Below are positions 46,339 to 57,800 of a DNA stretch of 64,000 nt, piece by piece. The position numbers and the translations under genes are program-made. Below the pieces are notes generated by a model. The model had not been told where the DNA came from, made no database searches, and saw only the letters and a list, made by a program, of their open reading frames with translations. How positions within the stretch are numbered: the stretch's first letter is position 1; each line of letters opens with the position of its first letter. Source of the DNA: Rosistilla oblonga (lineage in GTDB: Bacteria; Planctomycetota; Planctomycetia; Pirellulales; Pirellulaceae); assembly GCF_007751715.1 (NCBI RefSeq), contig NZ_CP036292.1, positions 3,913,339-3,977,338 of the forward strand. The letters run 5' to 3'.

Positions 46339-46670
46339 GACAAGGCAGACCTTTGGTAGAAAGATTTGCTTGTATTCTAGTCCCTTTTCCAGCAGATTCC
46401 CTAACCGTTTTTTGGCCCTCGCCGGCATCGCGAAATAATCGGCGTTTCCGGCGCGACCCTATCGATCGCGGCCCACAAAAGACCACGTTTGGACAAGCAC
46501 GCCCCGCCAGTTTAGTGGCCGATAAAAAATCAGCCGGCTGCCGCTAGTGGTTTGTCAAAATTGGAAATCTGGACTGATGGTAGTGGACGAGCTCACGAGT
46601 CCCCATGATCTCTGGCGCGAAAGGACTTGTAACCTCTCCCACTACCCAAAACTTAAGTATCGACGCAGAA
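46339..46670. other. Intergenic region downstream of argH
   Basis: 332 bases between argH (stop at 46671, minus) and the exported HEAT-like gene (start 46338, minus). It holds a GGTAGTGG element at 46576-46602 (see repeat). Short frames here have no coding character. Confidence 0.6.
46576..46602. repeat. Interspersed GGTAGTGG element
   Basis: Begins GATGGTAGTGGACGAGC and shares ATGGTAGTGG with 35479-35488. A reverse-oriented relative, TGGTAGCGGAACTCG read on the minus strand, ends the repeat cluster at 35525-35543. It looks like a small interspersed repeat family of this genome. Confidence 0.45.
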
Positions 46671-48047
46671 CTACGAGAGCAATGTCTTCCAGTACTGCAT
46701 CTGTTGGCGGACCTGTTCGGGAGCCGAAGAGCCAAAGCTGACGTAGGCGCGGACGGCGTTGGCGGTCCCCAAGACGTCGAAGATCGAATTGTCGACCGAC
46801 ACGCCAGCTTCGATCATCGCGTCCAAAGGCATCTCCGACAGCGGGATCTTGCGCTTCATCGCCTCGCCTACCAACGAACCGACCAGATGATGAGCGGTCC
46901 GCTGTGGCAGGCCCTTCTTCATCAGGTATTCCATCAGCGTCGTGGCGTCCAAATACCCGTGCTCCAGTCGCGATGCGATCCGATCGCGCTGCAAGGTGCT
47001 GCCCGAGACGATCGGAATCGCCAACTGCAGACACGCGATCACGGTGTCGAACGAATCGAACAACGGCGGTTTGTCCTCTTGCAGATCGCGGTTGTACGCC
47101 AACGGCAGTCCCTTGATCAGAACCAGCAGCGTCTGCAGATTGCCGACCACGCGAGCCGTCTTGCCACGGGTCAGTTCGAGCACGTCGGGATTGACCTTTT
47201 GCGGCATGATGCTGCTGCCGGTGCAGAAGGCATGCGGAATCTTCAGGAACCCAAATTCCTCGGTGCTCCACAAGATCCACTCCTCGGACCAACCGCTCAA
47301 GTGCTGTGCGATCATCGTCAGCACAAACGCTGCTTCGACGACAAAGTCGCGGTCGCTGGAGGTGTCCAAGCTGTTGCGGGTAACATCGTCGAAGCCCAGC
47401 TTTTCGGCTGTCAACTTGCGATCGATATCCATCGACGTACCGGCAACCGCTGCGACACCCAAGCTGCAGATGTTCACACGGCTTCGGCAATCGGCGATCC
47501 GCTGGCGATCGCGAGCCAGTTTTTCGATGTACGCCAACCAATAATGGCTCGCCAAAACCGGTTGCGCTCGTTGCAGGTGAGTGTACGCCGGCAGGACCAC
47601 ATCGAAGTCGCCTTCGCAGCGGCCCAGGAACGCCCGTTGCAGGTCAGCCAACAGGCCGTCGACCAAATCCAATTGGCCGCGGATCCACAGACGGAAGTCG
47701 GTCGAGACCTGGTCGTTGCGGCTGCGCGCCGTGTGCAGCTTGCGACCAACATCGCCCAAGCGATCGATCAACGCTTGTTCGACGTGCATGTGAACGTCTT
47801 CCAATTCCGTCCGCATCGGCAGCGTGTCCTCATCCAATTCGACACGGATAGCCGCTAAGGCTTCGAGGATCTGATCGCATTCTTTGCCCGAGATCAAACC
47901 TTGCACGGCGAGCATTTCCGCATGCGCCGATGAACCTTCGATATCGACTTCGTACAACCGACGGTCGAAGCTGATACTTTCGCAAAACTGTTCCAAACGA
48001 GAGTCCGATGCTGCGTCGAAAACGCCGCTTCGTGAAGGGCTAGCCAA
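46671..48047 (-). CDS. argH: Argininosuccinate lyase
   Basis: Splits argininosuccinate to arginine and fumarate. 458 residues. The start is TTG at 48047: there is no in-frame ATG nearby and GGAG (48057-48060) sits nine bases upstream. Fumarase/aspartase superfamily motifs are intact: TARSRNDQVSTDFRLW, LPAYTHLQRAQPV, and the signature GSSIMPQKVNPD with the catalytic loop serine. Val replaces the usual Lys in MPQKKNP. It lies downstream of hisG on the same strand (178 bases), with hairpin-forming sequence between, so coexpression with his genes is possible but unproven. Confidence 0.96.
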   Translation of the reverse strand: MASPSRSGVFDAASDSRLEQFCESISFDRRLYEVDIEGSSAHAEMLAVQGLISGKECDQILEALAAIRVELDEDTLPMRTELEDVHMHVEQALIDRLGDVGRKLHTARSRNDQVSTDFRLWIRGQLDLVDGLLADLQRAFLGRCEGDFDVVLPAYTHLQRAQPVLASHYWLAYIEKLARDRQRIADCRSRVNICSLGVAAVAGTSMDIDRKLTAEKLGFDDVTRNSLDTSSDRDFVVEAAFVLTMIAQHLSGWSEEWILWSTEEFGFLKIPHAFCTGSSIMPQKVNPDVLELTRGKTARVVGNLQTLLVLIKGLPLAYNRDLQEDKPPLFDSFDTVIACLQLAIPIVSGSTLQRDRIASRLEHGYLDATTLMEYLMKKGLPQRTAHHLVGSLVGEAMKRKIPLSEMPLDAMIEAGVSVDNSIFDVLGTANAVRAYVSFGSSAPEQVRQQMQYWKTLLS

Positions 48048-48090
48048 AATGAAATTCTCCTAAAACCTATTCATTGGGTGGGCAAGCAAG

Positions 48091-48114
48091 AACGCAAACA
48101 TCCTCGTTTGCGTT
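48091..48114. repeat. Perfect inverted repeat between hisG and argH
   Basis: AACGCAAAC and GTTTGCGTT form a perfect 9-bp stem with a six-base loop, 43 bases upstream of argH and 111 bases past hisG. No T-run follows on either strand. Candidate regulatory or processing hairpin. Confidence 0.5.
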
Positions 48115-48207
48115 GAGTGTTGCGAAGCCGCTGGTAACGTAGCCAACGGGATCGCAAACGATTCCGAACCAACCCGTCAAAGGCTGGTTCACTGTATTTG
48201 TGAGTGC

Positions 48208-48219
48208 CGGTGTACACCG
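48208..48219. repeat. Perfect palindrome CGGTGTACACCG
   Basis: 12-base palindrome six bases past the hisG stop. Palindromes of this kind can be dimeric repressor sites; target unknown. Confidence 0.35.
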
Positions 48220-48225
48220 AACTGG

Positions 48226-49086
48226 TTACAGCCGGCAATTGGTGATTTCGGTTTCCATGATCGCCGATGCGCCCACCGATTCGAGCTGTTCCATCGCGCT
48301 GATCACTTCGCTGCGTTTGACCATCACGCGGACGGCACACCATTCTTGATCCTCCAACGAATTGATCGTTGGAGACTTAAAACCGGGAGTGATCTTTTCA
48401 GCGGCCGCCAACGCCGACTTGGGAATATTGAATTCCAACAGCGAGAAGTCGCGTGCGATCACAACACCTTCCAAGCGGCGAACAATTCGTTCCGCCGTCA
48501 CGGTATCGCGGCACTTGCCGTTTTGAATCAAGACCGTCTCGTAGGTGTCGATCTCTTCGAGAATCCGCAGTTTGTTAGCCGCCAGCGTGCTGCCGGTTTC
48601 CACGAGGTCGACGATCGCATCGGCGATTCCCAACGAGATCATCACTTCGACCGATCCCGACAGGTTCACCACATGAGGCGTGACGCCGTATTGAGCCAGG
48701 TGTTTCGCCGAGATGTTCGGGAAGCTGGTTGCGATCCGGGCGCCCGCAAGATCCTTGCCGCTCTGAGCGGGCGAGTCCTCGGGAGCGCAGATCGCCAACC
48801 GGCAGCGGCCAACGCCCAGAGGCATCCTGACCGACACATCGGCTCCCGCTTCGTCGACCAGATCGCTGCCGGTGATCCCCATGTCGATCGCCCCTTCGGC
48901 GCAAAGCGTGGGAATATCGTCGGTTCGCAGGAAGATCAGATCGACTGGCAGGTCGCTGACCCGCGCGAACAGGCTGCGATTCTGGCGGCGAAACCGCAGC
49001 CCCGCCTGTTTCAGCAGATCGCCCGCTAGGTCGCTTAATCGCCCTTTGCTGGGGAGCCCGATTCGTAGATTGTTGTTGGTGCCCAT
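48226..49086 (-). CDS. hisG: ATP phosphoribosyltransferase, long form
   Basis: First enzyme of histidine synthesis: joins ATP and PRPP. 286 residues, the long HisG form with its own C-terminal ACT-like regulatory domain (about 215-286; WCAVRVMVKRSEVISAMEQL), which mediates histidine feedback, so no HisZ is needed. Catalytic domain begins LRIGLPSKGRL; DMGITGSDLVDEAG and the PRPP loop ADAIVDLVETGSTLAANKL are intact. Downstream of hisE by 85 bases on the same strand, so hisE-hisG form a unit. Confidence 0.96.
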   Translation of the reverse strand: MGTNNNLRIGLPSKGRLSDLAGDLLKQAGLRFRRQNRSLFARVSDLPVDLIFLRTDDIPTLCAEGAIDMGITGSDLVDEAGADVSVRMPLGVGRCRLAICAPEDSPAQSGKDLAGARIATSFPNISAKHLAQYGVTPHVVNLSGSVEVMISLGIADAIVDLVETGSTLAANKLRILEEIDTYETVLIQNGKCRDTVTAERIVRRLEGVVIARDFSLLEFNIPKSALAAAEKITPGFKSPTINSLEDQEWCAVRVMVKRSEVISAMEQLESVGASAIMETEITNCRL

Positions 49087-49171
49087 GGCTAGTTCTCGTC
49101 GCTAGTCGCTAAAAAAGTGGGGTAGGTTCGCCCGCCGCCGCCGCCCTGATTTGTGCGGCCCAGGAAGGATT

Positions 49172-49525
49172 CTATTTGGTGTCGTCGGTCGATTGAGAGC
49201 GTTGCGCCTTTTCGACAAGTCCGCCGATCCCTTCGCGGCGTCCCAATTCGGCAGCCACGTCGTCCAACGTGACCCCGCGCCATGCCATCATGACCATCAC
49301 ATGATAGAGCAAGTCGCCGACTTCGTAAGTGAAATGCTGCTTTCCCTCTTCGCCGCTTTCGGCCGCCGCTTCGACAACCTCGGCCGCTTCCTCGATCACC
49401 TTCTTGCCGATCCGCGGGGCTCCACCTTCGATCAACTTCGTCGTGTACGATCCCTCGGGCCGCTGGCTGGCGCGGTCTTGGATCGTTTCCATCAATCGGT
49501 TCAGGATCGTCAGTGCTTCGCTCAT
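49172..49525 (-). CDS. hisE: Phosphoribosyl-ATP pyrophosphatase
   Basis: Second enzyme of histidine synthesis: hydrolyses phosphoribosyl-ATP to phosphoribosyl-AMP. 117 residues from ATG 49525 (ATG five codons upstream possible). MazG-like fold with KLIEGGAPRIGKKVIEEAAE, in which the EExxE-type acidic cluster binds Mg2+, followed by EVGDLLYHVMVMM with the Asp ligand. It stands alone as HisE, not fused to HisI. Immediately upstream of hisG, which catalyses the preceding step. Confidence 0.96.
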   Translation of the reverse strand: MSEALTILNRLMETIQDRASQRPEGSYTTKLIEGGAPRIGKKVIEEAAEVVEAAAESGEEGKQHFTYEVGDLLYHVMVMMAWRGVTLDDVAAELGRREGIGGLVEKAQRSQSTDDTK

Positions 49526-49824
49526 CTTTAAGTTTGCCAACGGGTATCGAGGGAGGCGATCGGGGAATGCCCACTATGATTGGCGAGCAATCGATACGAG
49601 GTGCCAATATCGACCATTCGGGCATTTTTTGGCAGGGGGCATTCCTAGGCCAAACACCGCTGGCGTCGCATTTCGGCGGCGGCCGGCGGCACAATCGCTC
49701 GACAAATTGCAGGCGATGCGTTCTGAACCGTCTGTTCGGTCGGGGCTGCAAGGTTTAGGATCATGGCCGAATTCGCTGCGGCGATCTTTCGTCACAATCA
49801 TTTTGGAACCGAACTACCCCACCG
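49526..49824. other. Divergent intergenic region hisE/miaA
   Basis: 299 bases between hisE (minus) and miaA (plus). It contains GGAATGCCC at 49564-49572, which can pair either with GGGCATT followed by T6 (49620-49630) or with GGGGCATTCC further on. See findings. No RNA gene is recognisable. Confidence 0.5.
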
Positions 49825-50796
49825 ATGGGCGACTCGACGACATTCCCCTCACTGACTCACCGCGCCTGGTTTCTGACCGGTCCTACCGCTTCTGGAAAAT
49901 CTACAGTCGCGGACTCGCTGGCCGCGAAACTGGAGCTCGAGATCCTCTCGCTCGATTCGATGACGGTCTACCGCCGAATGGACTTGGGGACCGCGAAGCC
50001 TTCGGCCGAGCAGCAACAACAGACAGTCCATCATCTGTTGGACCAAGTCGATCCGGACGCCGAGTTTAGCGCCGCGCAATACCTGACTGCGGCGCACGCG
50101 GCTGTCGACAAAATCGTCGCCGCCGGCAAACTGCCGCTATTTGTGGGCGGCACGCCGCTGTACCTGAAGGCGTGCCTAAGAGGCTTCGACGCCGGACCGC
50201 CCGCCGATTGGGAGTTCCGCAAATCGATCGAAGCCGATCTGAAAGAGCACGGTGTCGACGCGCTCCGCAAGCGTTTGGAACAAGTCGATCCGCTGTCGGC
50301 TCATCAATTGCATCCCAACGATACCCGCCGGATGATCCGCGCATTGGAAGTTGCGATGTTGACTGGGCAACCGATCAGCCATCGGCAGGTGCAGTTTGAA
50401 GCTTCGCATTCGGCCGACCAAGCCAACGTTTACGCATTGCATTGGCCGCGGAACCTGTTGCACCAAAGGATCGATCGCCGCGTCGACCAGATGTTTGCCG
50501 ACGGCCTTGTCGATGAAGTCGCCGCAATCCGCCGCGATTTCCCAACGATCAGCCGAACAGCCGCGCAAGCGGTTGGTTACAAGGAGGTCTTCGATCTGCT
50601 CGACGGTACAACCGATCTGGCCGATACAATCGAACAAGTCAAAGCACATACACGACAATTGGCTCGCCGACAGGAAACCTGGCTGCGGTCGATGTCGGAA
50701 GTCGAGTTCATTGAGATGAGCGAAGAGCGGACTCACGACGATATCGCGGCGGAGATCATTGAAAAATCACAGTCGCGGCCCGATCCGGCGGCATAG
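49825..50796 (+). CDS. miaA: tRNA dimethylallyltransferase
   Basis: Adds a dimethylallyl group to A37 of tRNAs that read UNN codons. 323 residues, full length. P-loop GPTASGKST at the start, SLDSMTVYRRMDLGTAKPS (substrate binding), FVGGTPLYLKACLRG, and the tRNA-contact HPNDTRRMIRALEV segment; the C-terminal RRQETWLRS helix closes the family pattern. ATG at 49825 puts the P-loop at residue 19, slightly later than in E. coli. Likely transcribed alone; the next gene follows by 120 bases. Confidence 0.96.
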   Translation: MGDSTTFPSLTHRAWFLTGPTASGKSTVADSLAAKLELEILSLDSMTVYRRMDLGTAKPSAEQQQQTVHHLLDQVDPDAEFSAAQYLTAAHAAVDKIVAAGKLPLFVGGTPLYLKACLRGFDAGPPADWEFRKSIEADLKEHGVDALRKRLEQVDPLSAHQLHPNDTRRMIRALEVAMLTGQPISHRQVQFEASHSADQANVYALHWPRNLLHQRIDRRVDQMFADGLVDEVAAIRRDFPTISRTAAQAVGYKEVFDLLDGTTDLADTIEQVKAHTRQLARRQETWLRSMSEVEFIEMSEERTHDDIAAEIIEKSQSRPDPAA

Positions 50797-50916
50797 AGGC
50801 AGTGGTTTTCACACCCCGCCAAGCCGGTAGTAACGGGGGTCGATTACCCACCAAAACCGGGATTCCCGCGATTCGCAGATGACAACACGCTGGATTTTAT
50901 GGTGTATTCTGCGAGT

Positions 50917-51663
50917 ATGAAACTTCATTGCCTCGGAACCGCGGGATACCATCCCAGCGAAACCCGCCAGACCTCTTGTTATTTCCTGCCTGAATCGGGG
51001 ATCGTCCTCGATGCGGGATCGGGTCTGTTTCGGCTGCCATCATTGATCCAGACCGATCACCTGGACATTCTGCTGTCGCATTCCCATCTGGACCATATCT
51101 GTGGGCTGACGTTTCTGCTGAGTGTTTTGTATCAGCACCCGGTGCAGCGCGTGCGAGTTTGGGGAGATGAAGCCAAGCTGGCGGCGATCAAAAAACATCT
51201 GTTTTGCGAATCGATCTTCCCGGTTCCGCTGGATGTTCAATGGAACCGAATCGTCCCGGGCGAAGCCTTTTCTCTCGACAACGACGCGAACGTGGTTCCC
51301 TTTGCGCTGCCGCACCCCGGCGGTTCGATCGGCTTTCGAATCGACTGGCCCAGCGCCAGCATGGCTTATGTGACCGACACAACAGCCGATCCCAAAGCCG
51401 ACTACGTGCCGATCGCTCGCGGTGTCGATCTGTTGCTGCACGAATGTAACTTCCGCACGTCGCAGGATGAATGGGCGATTAAGACCGGGCACAGCTCGAC
51501 CCGCCGCGTCGCGGAAACGGCGGCTGCGATCTACGCCAAACAAACGTGGCTGGTCCACCTGAATCCGTTGGAAACGTCCGACGATCCGGTCGGGATCGCC
51601 GATGCGAAACCCTATCTGTCCGAGATCGGTGTCGCTCAAGATCTGCAAGTCATCGACTTTTAG
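50917..51663 (+). CDS. Metallo-beta-lactamase fold hydrolase, RNase Z-like
   Basis: 248-residue cytoplasmic protein of the metallo-beta-lactamase fold. ATG at 50917 gives the family start KLHCLGTAGYHPSE; ATG 50899 would add six residues. Metal motif HSHLDH (about residues 54-59), then FALPHPGGSIGFRI, YVTDTTAD with the bridging Asp and LLHECNF with a His ligand, then a distal GHSST with His. The layout resembles RNase Z/phosphodiesterase-type members. The exact substrate (tRNA 3' end, cyclic phosphodiester or other) cannot be told. It follows miaA on the same strand, so a tRNA link is possible. Confidence 0.9.
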   Translation: MKLHCLGTAGYHPSETRQTSCYFLPESGIVLDAGSGLFRLPSLIQTDHLDILLSHSHLDHICGLTFLLSVLYQHPVQRVRVWGDEAKLAAIKKHLFCESIFPVPLDVQWNRIVPGEAFSLDNDANVVPFALPHPGGSIGFRIDWPSASMAYVTDTTADPKADYVPIARGVDLLLHECNFRTSQDEWAIKTGHSSTRRVAETAAAIYAKQTWLVHLNPLETSDDPVGIADAKPYLSEIGVAQDLQVIDF

Positions 51664-51872
51664 TCGTCTTCGCCCTATCAAGCAGCTCGCATAATCGTCG
51701 CGAACGGTTTCCTCGGGATATCTGCGCGCGTTGCTTGCTCAACGATCCGCCCCTTTCTTCGCCCGCGCCAGTCGGCTGACGTAGGTTTTCTATGGTCGAT
51801 CGCACTCCTTTGTCGATCCGACCGCTGGCGGAGAAATAGATCAAGTACAAGCGACGGGATACGGGACCCAGC

Positions 51873-54800
51873 ATGAAATTTGGATTCGACACGGTATTGG
51901 ATCGCGCGTGGTTGCTGCTGGATGAAGGTGCAACGCGGCTGCACGGTGCGCTGGCCAATCCGGTCCGCGTCGATCGCCAACGACCGTCGCTCGATGTGCT
52001 CGAAGACCGCTTGCTGTTCAGCGCGACGCCGATGGCTGCGATTGCTGAACTGGCGGAGATCGACGACAGCGGATTGCAAACGTCGCAGGTCGCGCACCAG
52101 TTCGAGACCGAAGCGACAGGCGAATCCGATGGTTCGACGACTAGCGATTCCGCCGAATCCACAACCGCAAAACAACTCGTCTTTATCGATTCGGCAGTTG
52201 CCGATCTCGACGCGCTGACGTCCGATCTGGCGGGCGATGACTCTCGATTCGCCGTCTTCGTTCTCGATGCCGAGCGCGATGGGATCGATCAGATCAGCGA
52301 AATCCTGGCCGACCACCGCGACGTTGCCGGAATCCACATCGTCTCTCACGGTGAAGACGGCCAGATCAAGCTCGGCCAGACGTGGCTTGGCATCGACGCG
52401 ATGGATGGCTATGCAGGCCAGATCGCTCAGTGGAGCGGAAGCCTTGCAGAAGGAGCCGACCTGCTGATCTACGGCTGCGATCTGGCGGCGACCAGCGATG
52501 GCCGCGCGATGATCGACGCAATCGCTGCCCTCTGCAATTGCGATGTCGCAGCCAGCGATGACGACACAGGAAACGCAGCCTACGGAGCCGACTGGGAACT
52601 GGAATATACAACCGGGCAGCTGCAGACCGACGTTGCGTTCAGCGAATCGCTGCAGGCGAATTGGCTCGGGAAACTGGCGGTCATTACCGTCGATACCACC
52701 GCCGACGTGATCGATGGCGGCGATGGTCTGACCTCGCTGCGGGAAGCGATCATCGCGACCAATTCCGGGGCCGGCGGCGACACGATCCAATTATCGGCCG
52801 GTACCTATCAGTTAACGATCTCCGGCGATGAGAACGATTCCAACCAAGGCGATCTGGATATCAAGCAATCGGTCACGATTGTCGGAGCGGGAGCTGGCGC
52901 GACGATCATCGATGGCGGTGGAATCGATCGCGTGTTTCATACTCGCGGAAATACCACCGTCGCAACGATCTCCGATGTGACGATCCAAGGCGGTGCAAAC
53001 GACAGCAACGGCGGCGGCATCTTTGTCGATCAGGAGAGCACGCTGAATCTGATCGACTCGATCGTGCAGGGGAACGATGGCGGCGCCGACCGCGGCGGCG
53101 GCGTGCATGTGCACGGAACGTTTAACGCCAATCGCGTGTTGTTCACCAACAACACGGCGCAAGACGGTGGGGCGATCTACTACCACGGAGCCGAAGGCGG
53201 TTCGCTGGTAAACGTCACGATCAGTGGAAACGTAGCAACCGCGGACGGTGGCGGTTTGTGGACCGACACCGCGATCGAGATCGTCAACGCGACAATCACC
53301 GCAAACGACGCACACGATGGCGGTGGACTGTTTGTCGCTGCCGAACAGATCACGCTTTCCAATACGATCGTCGCGGGCAACACAACATTCACCGGAGAAA
53401 AAGATGTCGCTGGCGACTTCATCAGCGACGGTTCCAATCTTATCCAAGTCGTCGGTTCGGCAACCGGACTCGGCGGCGACATCACGGGTGTCGATCCGCA
53501 ACTGGCGGTGCTAGCCAACTACGGCGGTTCGACGCCAACCCACATGCCGCATGCCAGCAGCGCGGCGATCAACGCAGGAACCACAACCGGCGCACCAACT
53601 GTCGATCAACGGGGTGTTGCCCGCGATGCGTCGCCCGATATCGGAGCTGTCGAACGCGTCGCCACAGAACTTACGGCCACAACCGAAACACGCGTCAACA
53701 CGACCACCGGGGATACTCAACAGACCTCGGGGCAGGCGCGTGGTAACGTCAATTCGATAGCGCTCGCCGACAACGGAAACTATGTCGTCGTCTGGTCGAG
53801 CGACAACCAAGACGGATCGGGTTGGGGCGTCTACGGTCGGCTGTACGCCGCCGATGGAACGCCGCGGACCGATGAATTCCTGCTGAATACCGAAACCTCC
53901 GACGACCAAGTCGATGTTTCCGTGGCCAGCGATGCGGCGGGCAATTTTGTCGCAACTTGGACCAGCAGCGAACAAGACGGCAGCGGCGACGGGATCTACG
54001 CGCAACGATTCGACACCGCTGGCAACAAGATCGGAACCGAGATCCTCGTCAACACATCCACCCTTCGCTCACAACGCGCGCCGATCGTTTCGGTCGACCG
54101 CGCGACCGGCGACTTTGTGATCGTCTGGAACGATGTTGGTGTGCTCAGTCAGGACGTGGTAGCGCAAAAATTTGATGCCTCCGGTGCCAAGCAGGGACCG
54201 ACCGAAATCGTTGTCGCCAGGATGACGCTGATTGGTACGCCCAAGGCGAATGTCGCGATGCTCGATGGGGGGGGATACGCCGTCGCCTGGGAAGAGCTTG
54301 GCAACATCCGCGTTCAGAAATATGGCGCCAGCGGCACGACTTATGGAGCTCTATTAACGCCGGAAAACAGTTTCCCAATCTCTGCTGGCATGCCCGACTT
54401 GGCCGTCCATAGCGATGGCAGCATGGTCGTCGTGTGGAGCGAAAGCGACACGACGATCAAGATGCTGCGATACGACAGCGCGGGCAATACGATTGGCGGT
54501 ACGAGGACTGTCAATTCAACAGCTGGCGGAACACAGCAGGCGCCGGTCGTCGACATCGCCGACGACGGCAGCTTTATCGTGGCGTGGGAGGGACAAGGCA
54601 GCGGCGATTCCAGCGGTGTCTTCGCCCAGAAATACAACGCCGACGGAACAGCCAACGGTGGCGAGTTCCGGATCAACCAAACAACCGCCGGAACGCAGAG
54701 CCAGGTTTCGATAGCGGCGATCGACGACAAGAACTATGTCGCGGTCTGGACCGGAGCTGGCCCGGGTGATACCGAGGGTGTCTTTGTTCGCCAGTTTAAC

Positions 54801-57800
54801 GATCAAACCAACACGGCTCCCACAGCCGTCGCCGGCGGTCCCTACACGATCGACGAAGGCGATTCGCTGACGCTCGACGGTTCCGGATCGATCGATGCCG
54901 ATCTCGACACGTTGCAGTACGCCTGGGATCTTAACAACGATGGAACGTTTGGCGAAACCACGGCGTTGCAGACGGCAACGCCAACGCTCTCCTGGTCCGA
55001 CCTGCAAAGCTTGGGCATCGCTAACGATGGCGTCTACACGATTGCGCTGCGAGTTTCCGATGGCAGGGGAGGCGTTTCCACGTCGACGACGACAGTGACC
55101 GTCGCCAACATCGCCCCCACGATCACATCCCCCACGGCTGTTAGCGTCGACGAGAACACAACGCCAGTGCAAACCGTCACCGCAACGGATCCGGTCGACC
55201 CAGTCGTTTACAGCATCAGCGGCGGGAGCGATAGCAGCCGATTCACGATCGATGCCAACACCGGCGTGCTCGCGTTTGTTTCCGCTCCTGACGCCGAAGC
55301 TCCAACCGACGCCGGCGGCAACAACCAATATGACGTCGAAGTGACGGCGAGCGATTCCAGCGGCGGCAGTCACGTTGCCACGATTCGCGTGACCGTTAAC
55401 GACCTCAACGATACGGCTCCCACGATCGCAAACCCTCCGTTGATCGGCGTCTCGGAGCTTGCCACCGCAGGGACCACCGTCGCCAACCTCTCCGCCACCG
55501 ATCCCGATTCGGGAACGACGCTGCAAAATTGGACGATCACCGACGGCAACGCCGACGGAATTTTTGCGATCGATGCCAACACCGGTCGGATCACGATCGC
55601 GAACACCACCAATCTCGACTTCGAATCGACAACCGGATATTCGCTTAGCGTGACCGTCAGCGATGGAGTCAACACGTCGGCGGTGCAAGCGGTCAGCATT
55701 GCGATCGAAGACGCAAACGACAACGTGCCGGTGATCGCCGCCGGACAGCAGTTCTCCGTGACCGCAGCCGCCCCGAACAACACCCTGCTGGGGACGCTTA
55801 CCGCCAGCGATCTCGATGCCAGCTCAACCGTGCTGCAGAACTGGACGATCGTCGATGGAAACATCGGCAACGCGTTCAGCTTGGATGCGACGACGGGCGA
55901 ACTGAGAGTTCAAGACCAAACTGCTCTCGATGCAACCGCGACACCGGTCTACACGTTGCGGGTCACCGTCTCCGATGGCGTCAACGCTTCAACAATCGAA
56001 ACCGTTCGGATCGATGTCACGCCAACGATGGCACCGATCGCTGGCGACGACAGTTACACGTTGTCCGAGGGTGGCACGTTGGACGTCGACGTCGTCGCCG
56101 ATTGGCACAACGCGAGCTGGCATCAACGTCAGCAGTTAACGTTTAACAACACCGCCAGCGGAAGCAACCTGACCGATTTTGCGGTGCTAGTCAAACTGCA
56201 CGCAACGGCCGCCGACGCGATCGCGATCGACTATTCGACAACTCAGGATCAAGGCCAAGACCTGCTGTTCTACGATAGCGACGGGACGCTGCTGTCGCAC
56301 GAGATTCAATCTTGGGACGAATCGGGTTACTCCTACGTCTGGGTTCGCGTGCCGCAAATCGATGCTGGCAGCGGCAGCGATTCGATCTGGATGTATTACG
56401 ATAATCCCGATGCGCCGGCGATCGATCGATCGGGCGATACTTGGACCGCGGCAGATCTAGCCGTGCTGCATCTGGATGGCAGCCTGCAAGATTCGAGCAT
56501 CCACGCAAACCATGGCTCGGGAACCGCGAGCGCGTCGCCGGCTGGAATCGTCGATTCCGCCGCGTCGTTCAACGGAACCAACAGCACCGTCTCGCTGGGC
56601 TCCGCCAGTTCGTTAGATGATATTTTTGAAGGCGGAGCGACGATCAGTGTCTGGATCAACGCCGAGGATTGGGGCGGAGGCAACTATGGCCGCATCGTCG
56701 ACAAAGCGTCGAGCCACTTCGGCGGTGGCAGCAGCAACGGCGACGGTTGGGCATTGGAAGTTGGCAATCAAGGAACACCTGGTGGTTTCCTGCTGTTCAA
56801 CCAAGGCTTTACCGGGGGCGAAGCGGAATGGCGAACCGATGTCGGGTCGATTCAACTGAACACCTGGCATCACGTCGCGTTGGTTTATGATTCCAACTCG
56901 GCAGCCGTCGGTCCGCAGATTTACATCGACGGGGTTTTGCAAAACCTGAACGAGACTCGAACGGCTTCGGGAACCGCTCGCTCGGATGCTGCGATCGACA
57001 TGACCGTCGGCAACTATGCTCAGGACACGTCCCGCGCTTTCGATGGCTTGATCGATGAGCTGAGGATCTCCGATCAGACACGAACCGCCGACCAGATCAA
57101 CGCGGAACGACTGCAGGGGCTCGGCCTGTTTGTGAACGCGGGGCCGGTGGAAACGGGCCCTGGCGGTCTGCTCGCGAACGATCGCGATCCCGAGGGACAA
57201 GTGTTACAAATCAGCCTGTTGGATGGACCGGCCAACGCCGCATCGTTCAACTTGGCCGCCGACGGATCGTTCAGCTATCTCCACGATGGCAGCGAGACGA
57301 CTGCCGATTCGTTCACCTACACGCTGACCGATGCCAGCGGCGTCAGCACCGTCGGAACCGTGCGGCTAACGATCACGCCGGTCAACGATGCACCAACCGC
57401 CTACGCTGGCGGAACGTATACGATCCAAGAGGGTTCGAGCCTGTTGTTGGACGGTTCGCCATCGGCCGATATCGACAATCCGATCGTCTCCTTCGCGTGG
57501 GATCTCGACGGCGACGGGATCTATGGCGAAGTCGGCGAAGCGGTCGGCAGCCAAGCCAACGTCGACTGGGATACGTTGCGGTCTCATGGAATCAGCAACA
57601 ACGGCAGCTACACGATCGGCCTACAAGTGACCGACGCCGCGGGGCTGACAGCAACCGCTCACGCGACGCTGATCGTCAACAATGCGATCCCAGTCGCCGT
57701 CAACGACGCGGGGATTGCGTTCACAACCGACGAAGGGACTGCCTTTGTCACCGGCAACGTGTTGTCAAACGACAGCGATCCGAACGCGTTGGATGCTGTC

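Noticed and set aside
46605-47858. 417-codon plus-strand open frame
   Set aside because: Antisense to argH, which has its full signature on the minus strand.
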